NCBI GenBank assembly: GCA_036510735.1
Contig: DATCDK010000099.1
Span: forward strand, 1 to 32,921
Direction of reading: 5' to 3'
DNA: 32,921 nt
Origin: PALSA-607 sp036510735
GTDB taxonomy: Bacteria > Actinomycetota > Actinomycetes > Acidothermales > Acidothermaceae
The notes beneath the pieces were generated by a model, which worked only from the letters and a program-made list of their open reading frames with translations, did no database searches and was not told where the DNA came from. The translations under genes and the position numbers were made by a program. Of this stretch, positions 1-7,288 are shown one piece after another; within the stretch, counting starts at the first letter, position 1, and each line of letters starts with the position of its first letter.

Positions 1-48
1 CCCGGCGGAGGGAAAGCCTGGGCGCACCGATATGCCTGGACTGACGCC

Positions 49-801
49 TCAGCGGTAGGCGTCGAGGCCTAGGTGGATGGCCAGTCCGAGGCCGGCGAGC
101 GCAATCAGAACGCGAAGCACGCGAGTCGGTGAGTGTCTGACGATGACAGGTCCGATCCGTCCCCCGACCAGGACGCCAGCCGCGAGTGGCAGCGCAACGA
201 GCCAGTGCACCGGCCCGAAGATGGCGAAGATGACGGCAGCGACGACATTGGAGATGCCGAGAACCACGTTCTTCAACGCATTGCAGCGAGCGAGCGTATC
301 GGGTGTCGTGATCAGTAACAGCGCGAGCATGAGCACGCCGGCGGCGGCGCCGAAATAGCCCGCGTAAACACCGATCGCGAAGATGCCCGCGAACAGCACG
401 CGCGAGGCAGGAGCGGGTACGTCGTCAAGATGTAGAGTCGGACGTCGAGGCACCAGGATCGTGAGTGAGCCGAGACCGATCAGCCAAGGCACGACGCGCT
501 CGAACGCGCTGGCCGGGGTAAGTAGCAGGATTGTGCCGCCGACTAGCCCGCCGGCGACAGCGATTACGCCGAGTTCGCGTATCCGCGGGCGTTGCCCGCG
601 CAGTTCCGGGCGGGAACCGGCCATCGTTCCGGCAGTGTTGAACACCAACGCAATCGTGTTCGTGACGTTCGCCGCGACGGGCGTGAGCCCGACCGCGAGC
701 AGCGCCGGGTAGCTCACCAGTGACGCCAGACCGGCGATGCTGCCGGCCAAACCTGAACCAACGCCGGCTAAGACAAGGAGAACGGCCTGCCATAGCGTCA
801 T
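49..801 (-). CDS. TauE/SafE-family membrane permease
   Basis: A 250-residue, very hydrophobic protein with about seven to eight predicted membrane spans and two similar halves, which matches the TauE/SafE (DUF81) family of putative sulfite or organosulfonate exporters. The first span carries a glycine- and alanine-rich stretch beginning near GLAGSIAGLASLVSYPAL, typical of the family. The reading frame stays open upstream to 882, but I chose the ATG at 801 because the first membrane span begins immediately after it and the extra 27 residues are polar and overlap the divergent TfoX-like gene. It reads away from that gene with a 33-base gap between starts. The substrate cannot be told from sequence, and no sulfur-metabolism genes lie next to it. 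Confidence 0.85.
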   Translation of the reverse strand: MTLWQAVLLVLAGVGSGLAGSIAGLASLVSYPALLAVGLTPVAANVTNTIALVFNTAGTMAGSRPELRGQRPRIRELGVIAVAGGLVGGTILLLTPASAFERVVPWLIGLGSLTILVPRRPTLHLDDVPAPASRVLFAGIFAIGVYAGYFGAAAGVLMLALLLITTPDTLARCNALKNVVLGISNVVAAVIFAIFGPVHWLVALPLAAGVLVGGRIGPVIVRHSPTRVLRVLIALAGLGLAIHLGLDAYR

Positions 802-821
802 TCGGTCACGGTGAGATCGTA

Positions 822-827
822 GATAAT
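822..827 (+). promoter_or_regulatory. -10 element for a leaderless tfoX-like transcript
   Basis: GATAAT lies 7 bases before the ATG at 835 and no Shine-Dalgarno sequence intervenes. This is the layout of actinobacterial leaderless promoters, in which transcription begins at the start codon. Inference from spacing only. Confidence 0.45.
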
Positions 828-834
828 CAAGCCC

Positions 835-1167
835 ATGGCGTACGACGAGGTGCTGGCGAATCGGCTTCGAGAGTGCCTGCAAGACGAACCGGGCCTCACC
901 GAGAACGCCATGTTCGGCGGACTCGCGTTCTTAGTGAACGGCAACATGGCGGTCAGCGCGAGTGGCCAGGGCGGGTTGCTGTTGCGAGTGGATCCGTCGC
1001 AGACGGAGTCGCTACTAACCAAGCCGCATGCGCGGCGCTTCGAGATGCGCGGGCGCGAGATGGATGGCTGGCTACGCATCGACGCTGAGGGCGTGAAGAG
1101 CTCGCGCGACCTGAAGAAGTGGGTCACCATCGGCGCCACCTACGCCCGCTCACTACCGCCGAAGTGA
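835..1167 (+). CDS. TfoX N-terminal domain protein
   Basis: A 110-residue protein consisting of a single TfoX/Sxy N-terminal-like domain. The family hallmarks are visible: the ENAMFGGLAFLVNGNMAV segment (residues 22-39), the LLLRVDP strand, and the late R-x-MDGW-x-RID stretch. Stand-alone TfoX-N proteins are common in actinomycetes and their function is unknown. The proteobacterial relative TfoX/Sxy is a competence regulator, but that role should not be transferred here because the C-terminal helix-hairpin-helix half is missing. It is a single gene divergent from the TauE-like permease and convergent with the ABC permease, with hairpins in the gap after it. Confidence 0.85.
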   Translation: MAYDEVLANRLRECLQDEPGLTENAMFGGLAFLVNGNMAVSASGQGGLLLRVDPSQTESLLTKPHARRFEMRGREMDGWLRIDAEGVKSSRDLKKWVTIGATYARSLPPK

Positions 1168-1170
1168 CCC

Positions 1171-1185
1171 TGGCGGAAAACGCCA
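1171..1185 (+). terminator. short hairpin after the TfoX-like gene
   Basis: TGGCG and CGCCA form a 5-bp stem around a GAAAA loop, 3 bases after the TGA stop. It is weak and lacks a T-tract, but sits where a terminator is expected. Confidence 0.3.
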
Positions 1186-1191
1186 CCAAGT

Positions 1192-1233
1192 GTTGTGGCT
1201 CAGCGCGTGCAAGAACGCGCGCTGGACAACAAC
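1192..1233 (-). repeat. 15-12-15 palindromic hairpin, copy A
   Basis: Read on the minus strand the arms are GTTGTTGTCCAGCGC and GCGCTGAGCCACAAC around the 12-base loop GCGTTCTTGCAC. Twelve of 15 positions pair by Watson-Crick rules and one is a G-T wobble. The arm ends (GTTG/CAAC), the inner arm and the loop core CGTTCTTGC match copies B (5097) and C (5359), which lie in the opposite orientation. It occupies the gap between two convergent genes, so a bidirectional terminator is possible. There is no T-tract. Confidence 0.7.
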
Positions 1234-1255
1234 GCATCGCAGGATAACGCCCCGA

Positions 1256-2071
1256 TCAGTCGATGGCTCGGTGCAGGAAGCCGCGAATCCCGATCGTGCT
1301 GAACACCGCAACCGACACAGCAAGCCCGAGCACGCATACCCACGGGTACATGTGATGCACTGACGGCGTCAGCGCAGCGCGCATCCCCTCGCTCGCGTAC
1401 GTCATCGGGTTGAACGCGGTGACGACCTGAAACCACCGAAGGTGCGAGAGCGACGGCCACGGGTACTGGCTGCAGCCGGTGAACAGCATCGGCGTCAGGA
1501 TCAGCGCGAACATGATCTGGATTCGGTTCGGCGGCACCAACGTGCCGAGCGTGAGCCCAATCGCGGAGCCAGCGAGCGCGCCGAGAATCATCACCACGGC
1601 AACAAGCCAGATTGCACCTGCATGCCAAGGGATCGAGCCGAGCACCCAGATGCCGACGGGGAACATCACCAACGCCGCAAGCAGTGCGCGCATCGACGCG
1701 AACAGCATCTTCTCCAGCGCCACCGCCCACGTCGGCAACGGCGCAAGAAGTCGGTCTTCGATCTCGCGGCTGAACGAGAACTCGAGAACCAGCGGCAAGG
1801 CGGTGCTCTGGATGCCGGTTAGCGTCACCGTCAACGCGACGATGCCAGGAAACAACAGATGCGCGTATCCCGGAGTCGTCAAACCGATCGAGCCAAGAAC
1901 CTTGCCGAAGATGAACAGCAAGCCCAGCGGCTGCAAAATCACCTGAGCAAGGAAGATCGGCAACTCGCGACCGGTCACTGTGATATCGCGTCGCAACACG
2001 CTGAAGAACGAGCGCCAGGGACTCGGGTCGCTGATCTCGATCCGCGGAAGAGCGACAGCAGCTGTGGTCAT
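1256..2071 (-). CDS. ABC-2 type transporter permease (DrrB-like)
   Basis: A 271-residue integral membrane protein with about six predicted spans, resembling ABC-2 permeases of drug or polyketide exporters such as DrrB. Visible features are the cytoplasmic N-terminus, the loop with FSREIEDRLLAPLP (the conserved amphipathic region typical of this family, about residues 99-112) and the segment LTPMLFTGCSQYPWPSL before the last loop. Its ATG overlaps the stop of the upstream ATPase gene by four bases (ATGA), so the pair is translationally coupled and probably forms one exporter. The substrate is unknown. The pair faces a TfoX-like gene from which it is separated by hairpin copy A. Confidence 0.9.
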   Translation of the reverse strand: MTTAAVALPRIEISDPSPWRSFFSVLRRDITVTGRELPIFLAQVILQPLGLLFIFGKVLGSIGLTTPGYAHLLFPGIVALTVTLTGIQSTALPLVLEFSFSREIEDRLLAPLPTWAVALEKMLFASMRALLAALVMFPVGIWVLGSIPWHAGAIWLVAVVMILGALAGSAIGLTLGTLVPPNRIQIMFALILTPMLFTGCSQYPWPSLSHLRWFQVVTAFNPMTYASEGMRAALTPSVHHMYPWVCVLGLAVSVAVFSTIGIRGFLHRAID

Positions 2072-3036
2072 CGCAGCGCACGTCCCGTCAGGTGAATGAA
2101 CACATCTTCAAGGCTGGGCTCACCAAGCCGCACTTCAGTGAGCCTGCCCTGGTGCTGGGTGACGAGATCCGACACGGGTGCAACCAGGCGCGCCGGCTCT
2201 CCGGTCACATACAGCCGAGCACGCAAGGCCGCAGAACCCGCATCGACACGTTCGACCTTCTCGACAGCAGCCAGGCCTTCAAACGCGGCAGCCAACGCCG
2301 CCGGATCTGCGATTGGCTCAACGACGATCTCGAGCGTTCCGCTACCGATCAACGTCTTGGTCAACGCGAGCGGCGTGTCGAGGGCGAGCAGCTTGCCGTG
2401 GTCGACGATCCCGACGCGGTCTGCGAGCTCTGCCGCCTCGTCCATGTCGTGCGTCGTCAACAGGATCGTGACGCCGACGGACTTCAGGTCGCGAATCCTG
2501 TCCCACACGTAAATCCGCGCGGCCGGATCGAGACCGGTCGCCGGCTCATCGAGAAACAGCACCGGCGGCGAGTGCATCAGCGCACGCGCAATCATCACCC
2601 GCTGCAGCTGCCCGCCCGACAGCCGGTCGACCTTGTCTTTCGCGCGGTCAGCGAGCCCGAACTGATCAAGCAACTCGATGGCGCGCTCCTCGCGGACCTT
2701 CGGCGGCACGCCGTGATAAGCCGCATGAAAGAGCAAGTTCTGTCGGACGTCGAGTGAGCGGTCGAGGTTTGGTCGCTGCGGCACGACACCCAACTGCGTC
2801 CGAGCTCGCACCGGAAAGGCCACGACATCGACACCCGCGACGAACGCGGAGCCACCGGTCGGTTTGACCCGCGTCGTCAAGACGCCGATGGTCGTCGTCT
2901 TGCCCGCGCCGTTCGGACCAAGCAGACCAAAGCACTCGCCCGACGCGACTTGGAAGGAGATGCCGTCAACCGCGTTCGTGTCGCGCTTGGGATAGCGCTT
3001 CACAAGATCGACGACCTCTACCGCTGGCCCCGCCAT
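2068..3036 (-). CDS. ABC transporter ATP-binding protein (DrrA-like)
   Basis: A 322-residue nucleotide-binding subunit. Walker A is GPNGAGKT at residues 40-47, the Q-loop glutamine is near 87, the signature LSGGQ is at 139-143, Walker B is VLFLDEP at 159-165 and the H-loop histidine is near 196. After residue 210 comes the long C-terminal extension typical of DrrA/CcmA-type ATPases that power ABC-2 permeases. The frame is open up to 3330, but I chose the ATG at 3036 because the domain begins right after it and a purine-rich site (GGGGAGAGG) lies just upstream. The stop overlaps the permease start by ATGA. Likely role: energising efflux of an unidentified hydrophobic compound. Confidence 0.92.
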   Translation of the reverse strand: MAGPAVEVVDLVKRYPKRDTNAVDGISFQVASGECFGLLGPNGAGKTTTIGVLTTRVKPTGGSAFVAGVDVVAFPVRARTQLGVVPQRPNLDRSLDVRQNLLFHAAYHGVPPKVREERAIELLDQFGLADRAKDKVDRLSGGQLQRVMIARALMHSPPVLFLDEPATGLDPAARIYVWDRIRDLKSVGVTILLTTHDMDEAAELADRVGIVDHGKLLALDTPLALTKTLIGSGTLEIVVEPIADPAALAAAFEGLAAVEKVERVDAGSAALRARLYVTGEPARLVAPVSDLVTQHQGRLTEVRLGEPSLEDVFIHLTGRALR

Positions 3037-3160
3037 GACACCTCTCCCCTTGAGTACGATCCGACAATCCGGGTCGGTCCTGGACGCCGCCGACCCCTCT
3101 TTCGGGAGTCCGAGCGGCATACACCGGGCACAGTCACCCACCACTGACACCGGCGGCCTC

Positions 3161-3603
3161 GTACTCACTCGCCGCGACTTGTTCACCCTACTTGGCTCGG
3201 CTGCGGTGCTCGTCGCCTGCGGCGGCAAGTCGCACACGACCTCGCCAATCTCCGTCAGTTCCGGAACACCCGAGAGCGGTGCGACGAGCATCAGCAACTC
3301 GGCGCCGCCGCCGGCGAACGGCGGCAGCAACTCGACGTCCGGCAGTGTCGTTTAGATCGGCGGACCGCACGCGACGGGTAACGATGCCATGTCGGCCGCC
3401 GACGCGCAGCGCGAGGCGCAGATCGCGAACGGACATTGGCAGAGCGGGTGGCACGACGCGACCGGTGCGAGCGGCGACAGTGACCTCGTGATCGCGATCG
3501 ACGGTGCGAGCCGTACTGCCAAAGCCACCGTGTCCTTTGGTGGCAAACTCCTCGGAGCCCGGTGCCGACCGTTACTTACGACATCGACCTGCTGTCCTTG
3601 GGC
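3161..3603 (+). pseudogene. decayed Tat-type lipoprotein gene
   Basis: Translation from about 3161 gives a twin-arginine, lipobox-like N-terminus (LTRRDLF, then LLGSAAVLVAC) and a Ser/Thr/Pro-rich linker. A TAG stop follows at 3353-3355. The same frame then continues for about 65 codons of protein-like sequence (for example NGHWQSGWHDATG and LVIAIDGASRTAKATVSFGG). Near 3555 the coding signal appears to shift frame to PVPTVTYDIDLLSLG, after which it ends against the antisense SnoaL-like fragment. No ATG, GTG or TTG start lies close to the signal sequence (the codon there is GTA). The missing start, internal stop, likely frameshift and truncation indicate a pseudogene. The family was not recognised. 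It is divergent from the ABC exporter. Confidence 0.6.
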
Positions 3604-3730
3604 TATCGCCTGGGAGATGCCAAATCACACCTCCCGCAAAGCAGCTTTCGGCGGCGGCGAAATCGCGGTCGGCGATGGCTTGGTACAAGCGACGGACCAC
3701 GTCGCCGTCCGCAACAGTGGGCATGTTCAT
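3572..3730 (-). pseudogene. 5' fragment of a SnoaL-like (NTF2-fold) gene
   Basis: On the minus strand the first 40 or so codons from ATG 3730 (or 3724) read like the N-terminus of a SnoaL-like/NTF2-fold protein: DVVRRLYQAIADRDFAAAES, then CFAGGVIWHLPGDSP. Proteins of this family are usually 110-140 residues long. Here the similarity ends near 3600 and a stop follows at 3572, so only the first helix pair and the first strand remain. Its truncated end coincides with the truncated end of the plus-strand lipoprotein remnant, which suggests one deletion joined two decayed genes. Confidence 0.55.
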
Positions 3731-3788
3731 ATCGTGCCACGCGAGACCTGCCCGCACCGTCCTGGACCGGCGGGCGGACGATGGACCG

Positions 3789-4043
3789 GTGAAGCTCAAG
3801 CTGGATCTGCACGACATCTACAACCGGGGCGGGGACATTGACCGTGCGCTGCGCGCGGTGATCGACGAAGCCATCGCGAAGAAGGCTCCGCTCGTTGAGA
3901 TCATCCCCGGCAAGGGATCAGGTGCGTTGAAGAAGCACGTACTGCGTTTCCTTGACCAGAAAGAAATCAAGGCCCTCTACCACCGCGTCGAGAAGGACTC
4001 CGACAACTTCGGTCGGGTGTTCGTTCACTTCCGCTGGAAGTAG
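3789..4043 (+). CDS. small Smr-domain protein
   Basis: An 84-residue stand-alone Smr (small MutS-related) domain. It begins with KLKLDLHDIYNRGGDIDRAL, containing the LDLH motif (residues 5-8), and carries IPGKGSG at 39-45, the counterpart of the conserved HGxG turn; the terminal FGRVFVHFRWK strand completes the fold. Smr domains bind or nick nucleic acids, but the role of this short actinobacterial subgroup is not established. I chose the GTG at 3789 because the conserved domain starts at once; the open frame upstream overlaps the pseudogene debris and has no family-like sequence. It converges closely with the cyclase-like gene (15-base gap). Confidence 0.82.
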   Translation: MKLKLDLHDIYNRGGDIDRALRAVIDEAIAKKAPLVEIIPGKGSGALKKHVLRFLDQKEIKALYHRVEKDSDNFGRVFVHFRWK

Positions 4044-4058
4044 GTTCGAGCCGAGCGA

Positions 4059-5018
4059 TCAGCCGGCGTCCTGCTCGTACCAGCGCAGCACACGCAGCGC
4101 CCGTAGTGTGTTCCCTCTACTCGGGTACCCGTCACCGTCTTCGAGGGCGAACCACACCTTGCCGGGATGCGTGTTCTCGAGCAGCCAGGTGCCATCGGGT
4201 TGCTGCTTGGATCGAAGCAAGTCGATCGCCTCGTCAAGCCGTGGATCCGGTGGACCTCCGACGTCCCTGAAGTACTCCAAGCCACGCAGGACGTCGTAGT
4301 ACCAGCGGGTCGGAAACGAGAAGCTCAACCAGTCCGGGTCGACCACCTCGTCGGTACTCAGACGGCGGAATAGCTCTCGTTCTAGGAAATACTCCTCACC
4401 TCGCCGTCTCACGTCGACAGACCCAGGCAAGCCGCCAGTTGCGCGTTCGTGCGCCAGCAGACCTTCGAGCACGCGGATCGTCGTATGGAAGGACGAGCGA
4501 ATGGAGCCTCTCTCCGCCTCGCAGTTCCACCCGCCGTCCTCGAGTTGCTCACCCAGCAACCTGGCTGCCACACCGTCGACGTCCTCGCCGAAGTACGCAC
4601 CGAGCACCACCACCATGCCGTTGATGCACGGCTCGACCTCGCCCTCAAAGAACGGCTCGCCTGCGTACTCCCAACGGCAGTTCTCTTTGACCAGTGCGAC
4701 TGCCCGGCGCACTCGGTCATTCCGGGGGGCGATCCCGAAGTCTCGGAGCAGCATCAAGCTGTAGGCAGTGGCACTCCACGGCTGGCCTTCGCCGAACTGG
4801 CCCGGGCCTTGGAATTGATCTATGGGCCCCGGGAAGAGCGCGCCGCCGTCCCACTGGCCGTCTTCGCCTTCCAGGTCCAGCAGTCGAGCGCCCCAGCCCT
4901 GCGTGGCAATGCGTGCTCGCTCCGCTGCCACAACATCGGTCGGAGCGTGGACGAGATCGCGCAGTACCTGCCATCGGATGGCGGGGTCAGAATCGAGCAG
5001 CCAGTCGATCACCGTCAT
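4059..5018 (-). CDS. squalene cyclase-like alpha/alpha-toroid protein
   Basis: A 319-residue soluble protein related to the prenyltransferase/squalene-oxidase repeat superfamily. Repeats with QW-like ends are visible: GEDGQWDGG (about 51-59), LEDGGWNCE (about 159-167) and QPDGTWLLE (about 273-281), spaced by helical segments. It is about half the length of a true triterpene cyclase and the DxDD catalytic motif of class II cyclases is not seen, so cyclase activity is unlikely or unproven. Such proteins are annotated as squalene-cyclase-like or hypothetical in actinomycetes. The N-terminus MTVIDWLLDSDPAIRWQVLR is typical of the group and supports the start at 5018. Monocistronic by context. Confidence 0.7.
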   Translation of the reverse strand: MTVIDWLLDSDPAIRWQVLRDLVHAPTDVVAAERARIATQGWGARLLDLEGEDGQWDGGALFPGPIDQFQGPGQFGEGQPWSATAYSLMLLRDFGIAPRNDRVRRAVALVKENCRWEYAGEPFFEGEVEPCINGMVVVLGAYFGEDVDGVAARLLGEQLEDGGWNCEAERGSIRSSFHTTIRVLEGLLAHERATGGLPGSVDVRRRGEEYFLERELFRRLSTDEVVDPDWLSFSFPTRWYYDVLRGLEYFRDVGGPPDPRLDEAIDLLRSKQQPDGTWLLENTHPGKVWFALEDGDGYPSRGNTLRALRVLRWYEQDAG

Positions 5019-5096
5019 TCGCCGAACCTAGCCAAATCGTTGCAGCACAAACAACCCTTGAGGCAGCCGCGGAGACGCGCGTGCTGACCCGAGAGT

Positions 5097-5138
5097 GTTG
5101 AAGTCCAGCGCTCGTTCTTGCGTGCGCTGGACTTCAAC
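5097..5138 (+). repeat. 15-12-15 palindromic hairpin, copy B
   Basis: A perfect 15-bp inverted repeat, GTTGAAGTCCAGCGC and GCGCTGGACTTCAAC, around the loop TCGTTCTTGCGT. Same geometry and loop as copy C at 5359. It lies 8 bases beyond the 3' end of the rtcB remnant and 79 bases upstream of the cyclase-like start. There is no T-tract in either direction. Confidence 0.85.
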
Positions 5139-5146
5139 GCCTCCGA

Positions 5147-5335
5147 TCAATCGCCCTTGACTGTGAACTGGCGTCGAGCCGTTGAGCGAGAGAAGTTGCG
5201 GCCCGCTCCATGCGGCGAGGAATTCAGCGAGAGCGGATCACCGTTGCCCTCGACGACGTAGCTCTCAGTACCCATCGACCCGGGGATCAGACCAGGCCGG
5301 GAGCATCACGCTCACCTGAGAAGACCAGCTGCGCG
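5147..5335 (-). pseudogene. rtcB: 3' remnant of rtcB (RNA-splicing ligase)
   Basis: In the otherwise gene-free 5019-5412 stretch, the minus strand encodes a block of about 50 codons (5299 to 5147) that reads like the C-terminal end of RtcB: RPGLIPGSMGTESYVVEGNG, then SSPHGAGRNFSR and RRQFTV, ending at a TGA. PGSMGT and HGAGR are RtcB family signatures, and the HGAGR histidine is the guanylylated residue in characterised enzymes. Upstream the frame meets a TGA at 5306-5308, while a neighbouring frame gives SGERDAPGL, suggesting a frameshift near 5300. Nothing of the other roughly 350 residues is present. The fragment lies between hairpin copies B and C. The rest of 5019-5412 shows no gene. Confidence 0.65.
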
Positions 5336-5358
5336 TTTGCAGAGATCCCTGGGAGGTG

Positions 5359-5400
5359 GTTGGTCGCCAGCGGTCGTTCTTGCGCCCGCTGGGGACCAAC
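5359..5400 (+). repeat. 15-12-15 palindromic hairpin, copy C
   Basis: Arms GTTGGTCGCCAGCGG and CCGCTGGGGACCAAC pair at 14 of 15 positions (one G-G mismatch) around the loop TCGTTCTTGCGC. Relative to copy B, five arm positions differ with matching changes on the other arm. It begins 12 bases after the NUDIX stop, so it could also end that transcript. Confidence 0.82.
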
Positions 5401-5412
5401 ACTCCCGGCTGT

Positions 5413-5829
5413 CTAGCGGTTGAGCATCATTGCGGCGAGCCGATCGACGATCGGCAGATCCGCAGGAACCCACTCGACATCGTGCAACTCATCGACAGTC
5501 AGCCACCGCAACGCGCAATGCTCGATCGCCGTGGGCTCGCCGGTAATAACAGCCGCCAGCCACACCCGCAGGATGCCGTGCTCGCCAATCGGCCAATCAC
5601 GACCGACCCGCGCGCCGAGCATGATGTCGATGGCGAGTTCCTCGTGGCACTCCCGAATCAGTGCTGCCTCGTCAGTCTCGCCCGGGTCAACTTTCCCCCC
5701 AGGAAACTCCCAGAAACCGGCGAGCGACGGCGGCTCGGACCGCTGCGCAGCGAGCACCCGCTCGCCGTCCACAATGGCGGCACCGACGACCACCTGCAGC
5801 CGCGTCTCCACAGTCGCGCAGTCTGCCAC
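5413..5829 (-). CDS. NUDIX hydrolase, MutT-like
   Basis: A 138-residue NUDIX protein. The Nudix box fits Gx5Ex7REx2EEx(L/I): GKVDPGE at residues 45-51 and RECHEEL at 59-65, preceded by FWEFPGG, which is characteristic of MutT/8-oxo-dGTP-type pyrophosphohydrolases. The C-terminal ALRWLTVDELHDVEWVPADLPIV also matches short MutT proteins. A role in nucleotide-pool sanitation (hydrolysis of oxidised or noncanonical NTPs) is likely but the substrate is unproven. The start is taken at GTG 5829; a GTG at 5811 is an alternative. It is followed by hairpin copy C and is divergent from the pterin dehydratase gene (56 bases between starts). Confidence 0.85.
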   Translation of the reverse strand: MADCATVETRLQVVVGAAIVDGERVLAAQRSEPPSLAGFWEFPGGKVDPGETDEAALIRECHEELAIDIMLGARVGRDWPIGEHGILRVWLAAVITGEPTAIEHCALRWLTVDELHDVEWVPADLPIVDRLAAMMLNR

Positions 5830-5885
5830 GATCTCGCCCAGCCGCCGCCTTGACTCGGTGAGGGTCGACGGGCGACGGTGGATTC

Positions 5886-6170
5886 ATGGAACAACTGAGT
5901 GCGGTTGAGGTGGCCCGGGCACTCGCCGAGCTGAAGGACTGGACAGGCGACACCACCAGCCTGCGCCGCAGCATCAAGGCGTCAAGCTTCGCCGCCGGTA
6001 TCCAGCTCGTCGATGCCGTCGCGGAAATCGCCGACGCCATGGACCATCACCCCGACATCGACATCAGATGGACGACGATCACGTTCGTCTGCTCGACGCA
6101 CTCCGCGGGTGGGGTGACCGAGCTGGACGTCGGACTCGCGCGCCGGATCGACGATCTGGCCGGCAGCTGA
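5886..6170 (+). CDS. pterin-4a-carbinolamine dehydratase
   Basis: A 94-residue protein of the PCD/DCoH (PhhB) family, which dehydrates 4a-hydroxytetrahydropterin. The diagnostic motif is present: MDHHPDIDIRW (His54, His55, Pro56, Trp62), followed by T-H (71-72) and a late aspartate (81). Length and architecture match bacterial single-domain enzymes. The ATG at 5886 is the only sensible start. No aromatic amino acid hydroxylase lies in the window, so its partner pathway cannot be read from context. A small dyad (ACCGC/GCGGT) lies after the stop. Confidence 0.92.
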   Translation: MEQLSAVEVARALAELKDWTGDTTSLRRSIKASSFAAGIQLVDAVAEIADAMDHHPDIDIRWTTITFVCSTHSAGGVTELDVGLARRIDDLAGS

Positions 6171-6274
6171 CCGCAGTAACTCAGTCGCCTTCAACCGCCG
6201 GAGTGCGGTAAACCAGTACTCGACCACTTGAGGTCTAGTCCTTTCCGCATGCCCGGAACACACCAGGAGACGTC

Positions 6275-7288
6275 GTGCCACCGGTCATTCGCGTCGAGAA
6301 CCTCGTGAAGGAGTTCCGGCGCCCGCGCAAGCAGGAAGGTCGCTTCGGCACCGTTCGGACGCTGGTTACCCGGCAGTTCGACTCGGTTCGCGCCGTCGAT
6401 CAGGTGAGCTTCGCGATCGAGCCCGGCGAACTGGTCGGCTACATCGGGCCGAACGGAGCAGGCAAGAGCACCACCATCAAGATGATGACCGGCATCCTGG
6501 TGCCGACCAGCGGCACTGTCGAGGTCGGCGGCCTGGTGCCATGGCGCGAACGCGAACGCAACGCCATGCAGATCGGCGTCGTGTTCGGCCAGCGCAGCCA
6601 GTTGTGGTGGGACCTTCCACTCATCGAGTCGTTCAACCTCATCGCGAAGCTGTATCGGGTGCCCGACGCGAAGTACCAGCGCAACCTCGAGCGCTTCATC
6701 GCGCTGCTCGACATGGAGGAGTTCCTCGAGCGACCTGTGCGTCAACTGAGCCTCGGCCAGCGCATGCGCGGCGACCTCGCGGCGTCCATGCTCTACGAAC
6801 CGCAAATTCTTTACCTCGACGAACCAACGATCGGCCTCGACGTCGTCGCCAAAGAGAACATGCGCATCTTCATCGAAGAGATGAACCGCGATTCGGGGAC
6901 GACGATCGTGCTCACCACCCACGACCTCGCCGATGTCGAGCGACTCTGCCGTCGGTTGATCCTGATCGACCACGGCCATGTGCTCTACGACGGCGGCGTC
7001 GAACAGCTGAAAACCAAGTACGCGCCGCACCGCATCCTGGTGGTCGAACTTGAGCCGGACGCCGTGAGCAGCGGCCGTCGCATCGACGCCGCCGACGTGC
7101 CCGGTGCCGAAATCGTCGAGCAGGCCGACGGCGTGGCGCGCATTCAATTCGAATCTGCCCGCACGCCGGTCCAAGACCTGATCGCGGCGCTCAACGCGCG
7201 CTACCCGATTGCCGACCTGTCGATCGTCGAACCCGATCTCGAGGGTGTGGTCCGGCAGATCTACGACGAACGCGTGCCTGTCGCATGA
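6275..7288 (+). CDS. ABC-2 exporter ATP-binding protein
   Basis: A 337-residue ATPase, first gene of a three-gene exporter operon. Walker A is GPNGAGKS (58-65), the Q-loop lies in VVFGQRSQLWWDLP (about 102-115), the signature is the variant LSLGQ (158-162), Walker B is QILYLDEP (177-184) and the H-loop histidine is near 216. The FGQRSQLWWDLP stretch and the LSLGQ signature are typical of the subfamily that pairs with two COG4587/COG3694 permeases. The GTG start at 6275 has a good ribosome site (AGGAGA, 6 bases upstream). The stop overlaps the next gene by ATGA. Substrate unknown; some relatives export drugs such as viologens, which is not evidence for this one. Confidence 0.93.
   Translation: MPPVIRVENLVKEFRRPRKQEGRFGTVRTLVTRQFDSVRAVDQVSFAIEPGELVGYIGPNGAGKSTTIKMMTGILVPTSGTVEVGGLVPWRERERNAMQIGVVFGQRSQLWWDLPLIESFNLIAKLYRVPDAKYQRNLERFIALLDMEEFLERPVRQLSLGQRMRGDLAASMLYEPQILYLDEPTIGLDVVAKENMRIFIEEMNRDSGTTIVLTTHDLADVERLCRRLILIDHGHVLYDGGVEQLKTKYAPHRILVVELEPDAVSSGRRIDAADVPGAEIVEQADGVARIQFESARTPVQDLIAALNARYPIADLSIVEPDLEGVVRQIYDERVPVA

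Noticed and set aside
1200..2081. A 293-codon minus-strand frame overlapping the ABC permease
   Set aside because: It is out of frame with the permease and Arg/Ala/Asp-rich without membrane spans or motifs.
3035..3355. A 106-codon plus-strand ORF starting at ATG 3035
   Set aside because: Its first 40 codons overlap the divergent ABC ATPase start and precede the signal peptide, so it is not a credible start for the lipoprotein.
4043..4060. GGTTCGAGCC after the Smr gene, like part of a tRNA T-loop
   Set aside because: Only 15 bases separate the two genes, too few for a tRNA, and no partner stems exist.
6191..7174. A 327-codon minus-strand frame
   Set aside because: It is antisense to the ABC ATPase gene, which has all nucleotide-binding motifs; such long shadows are common at high GC.
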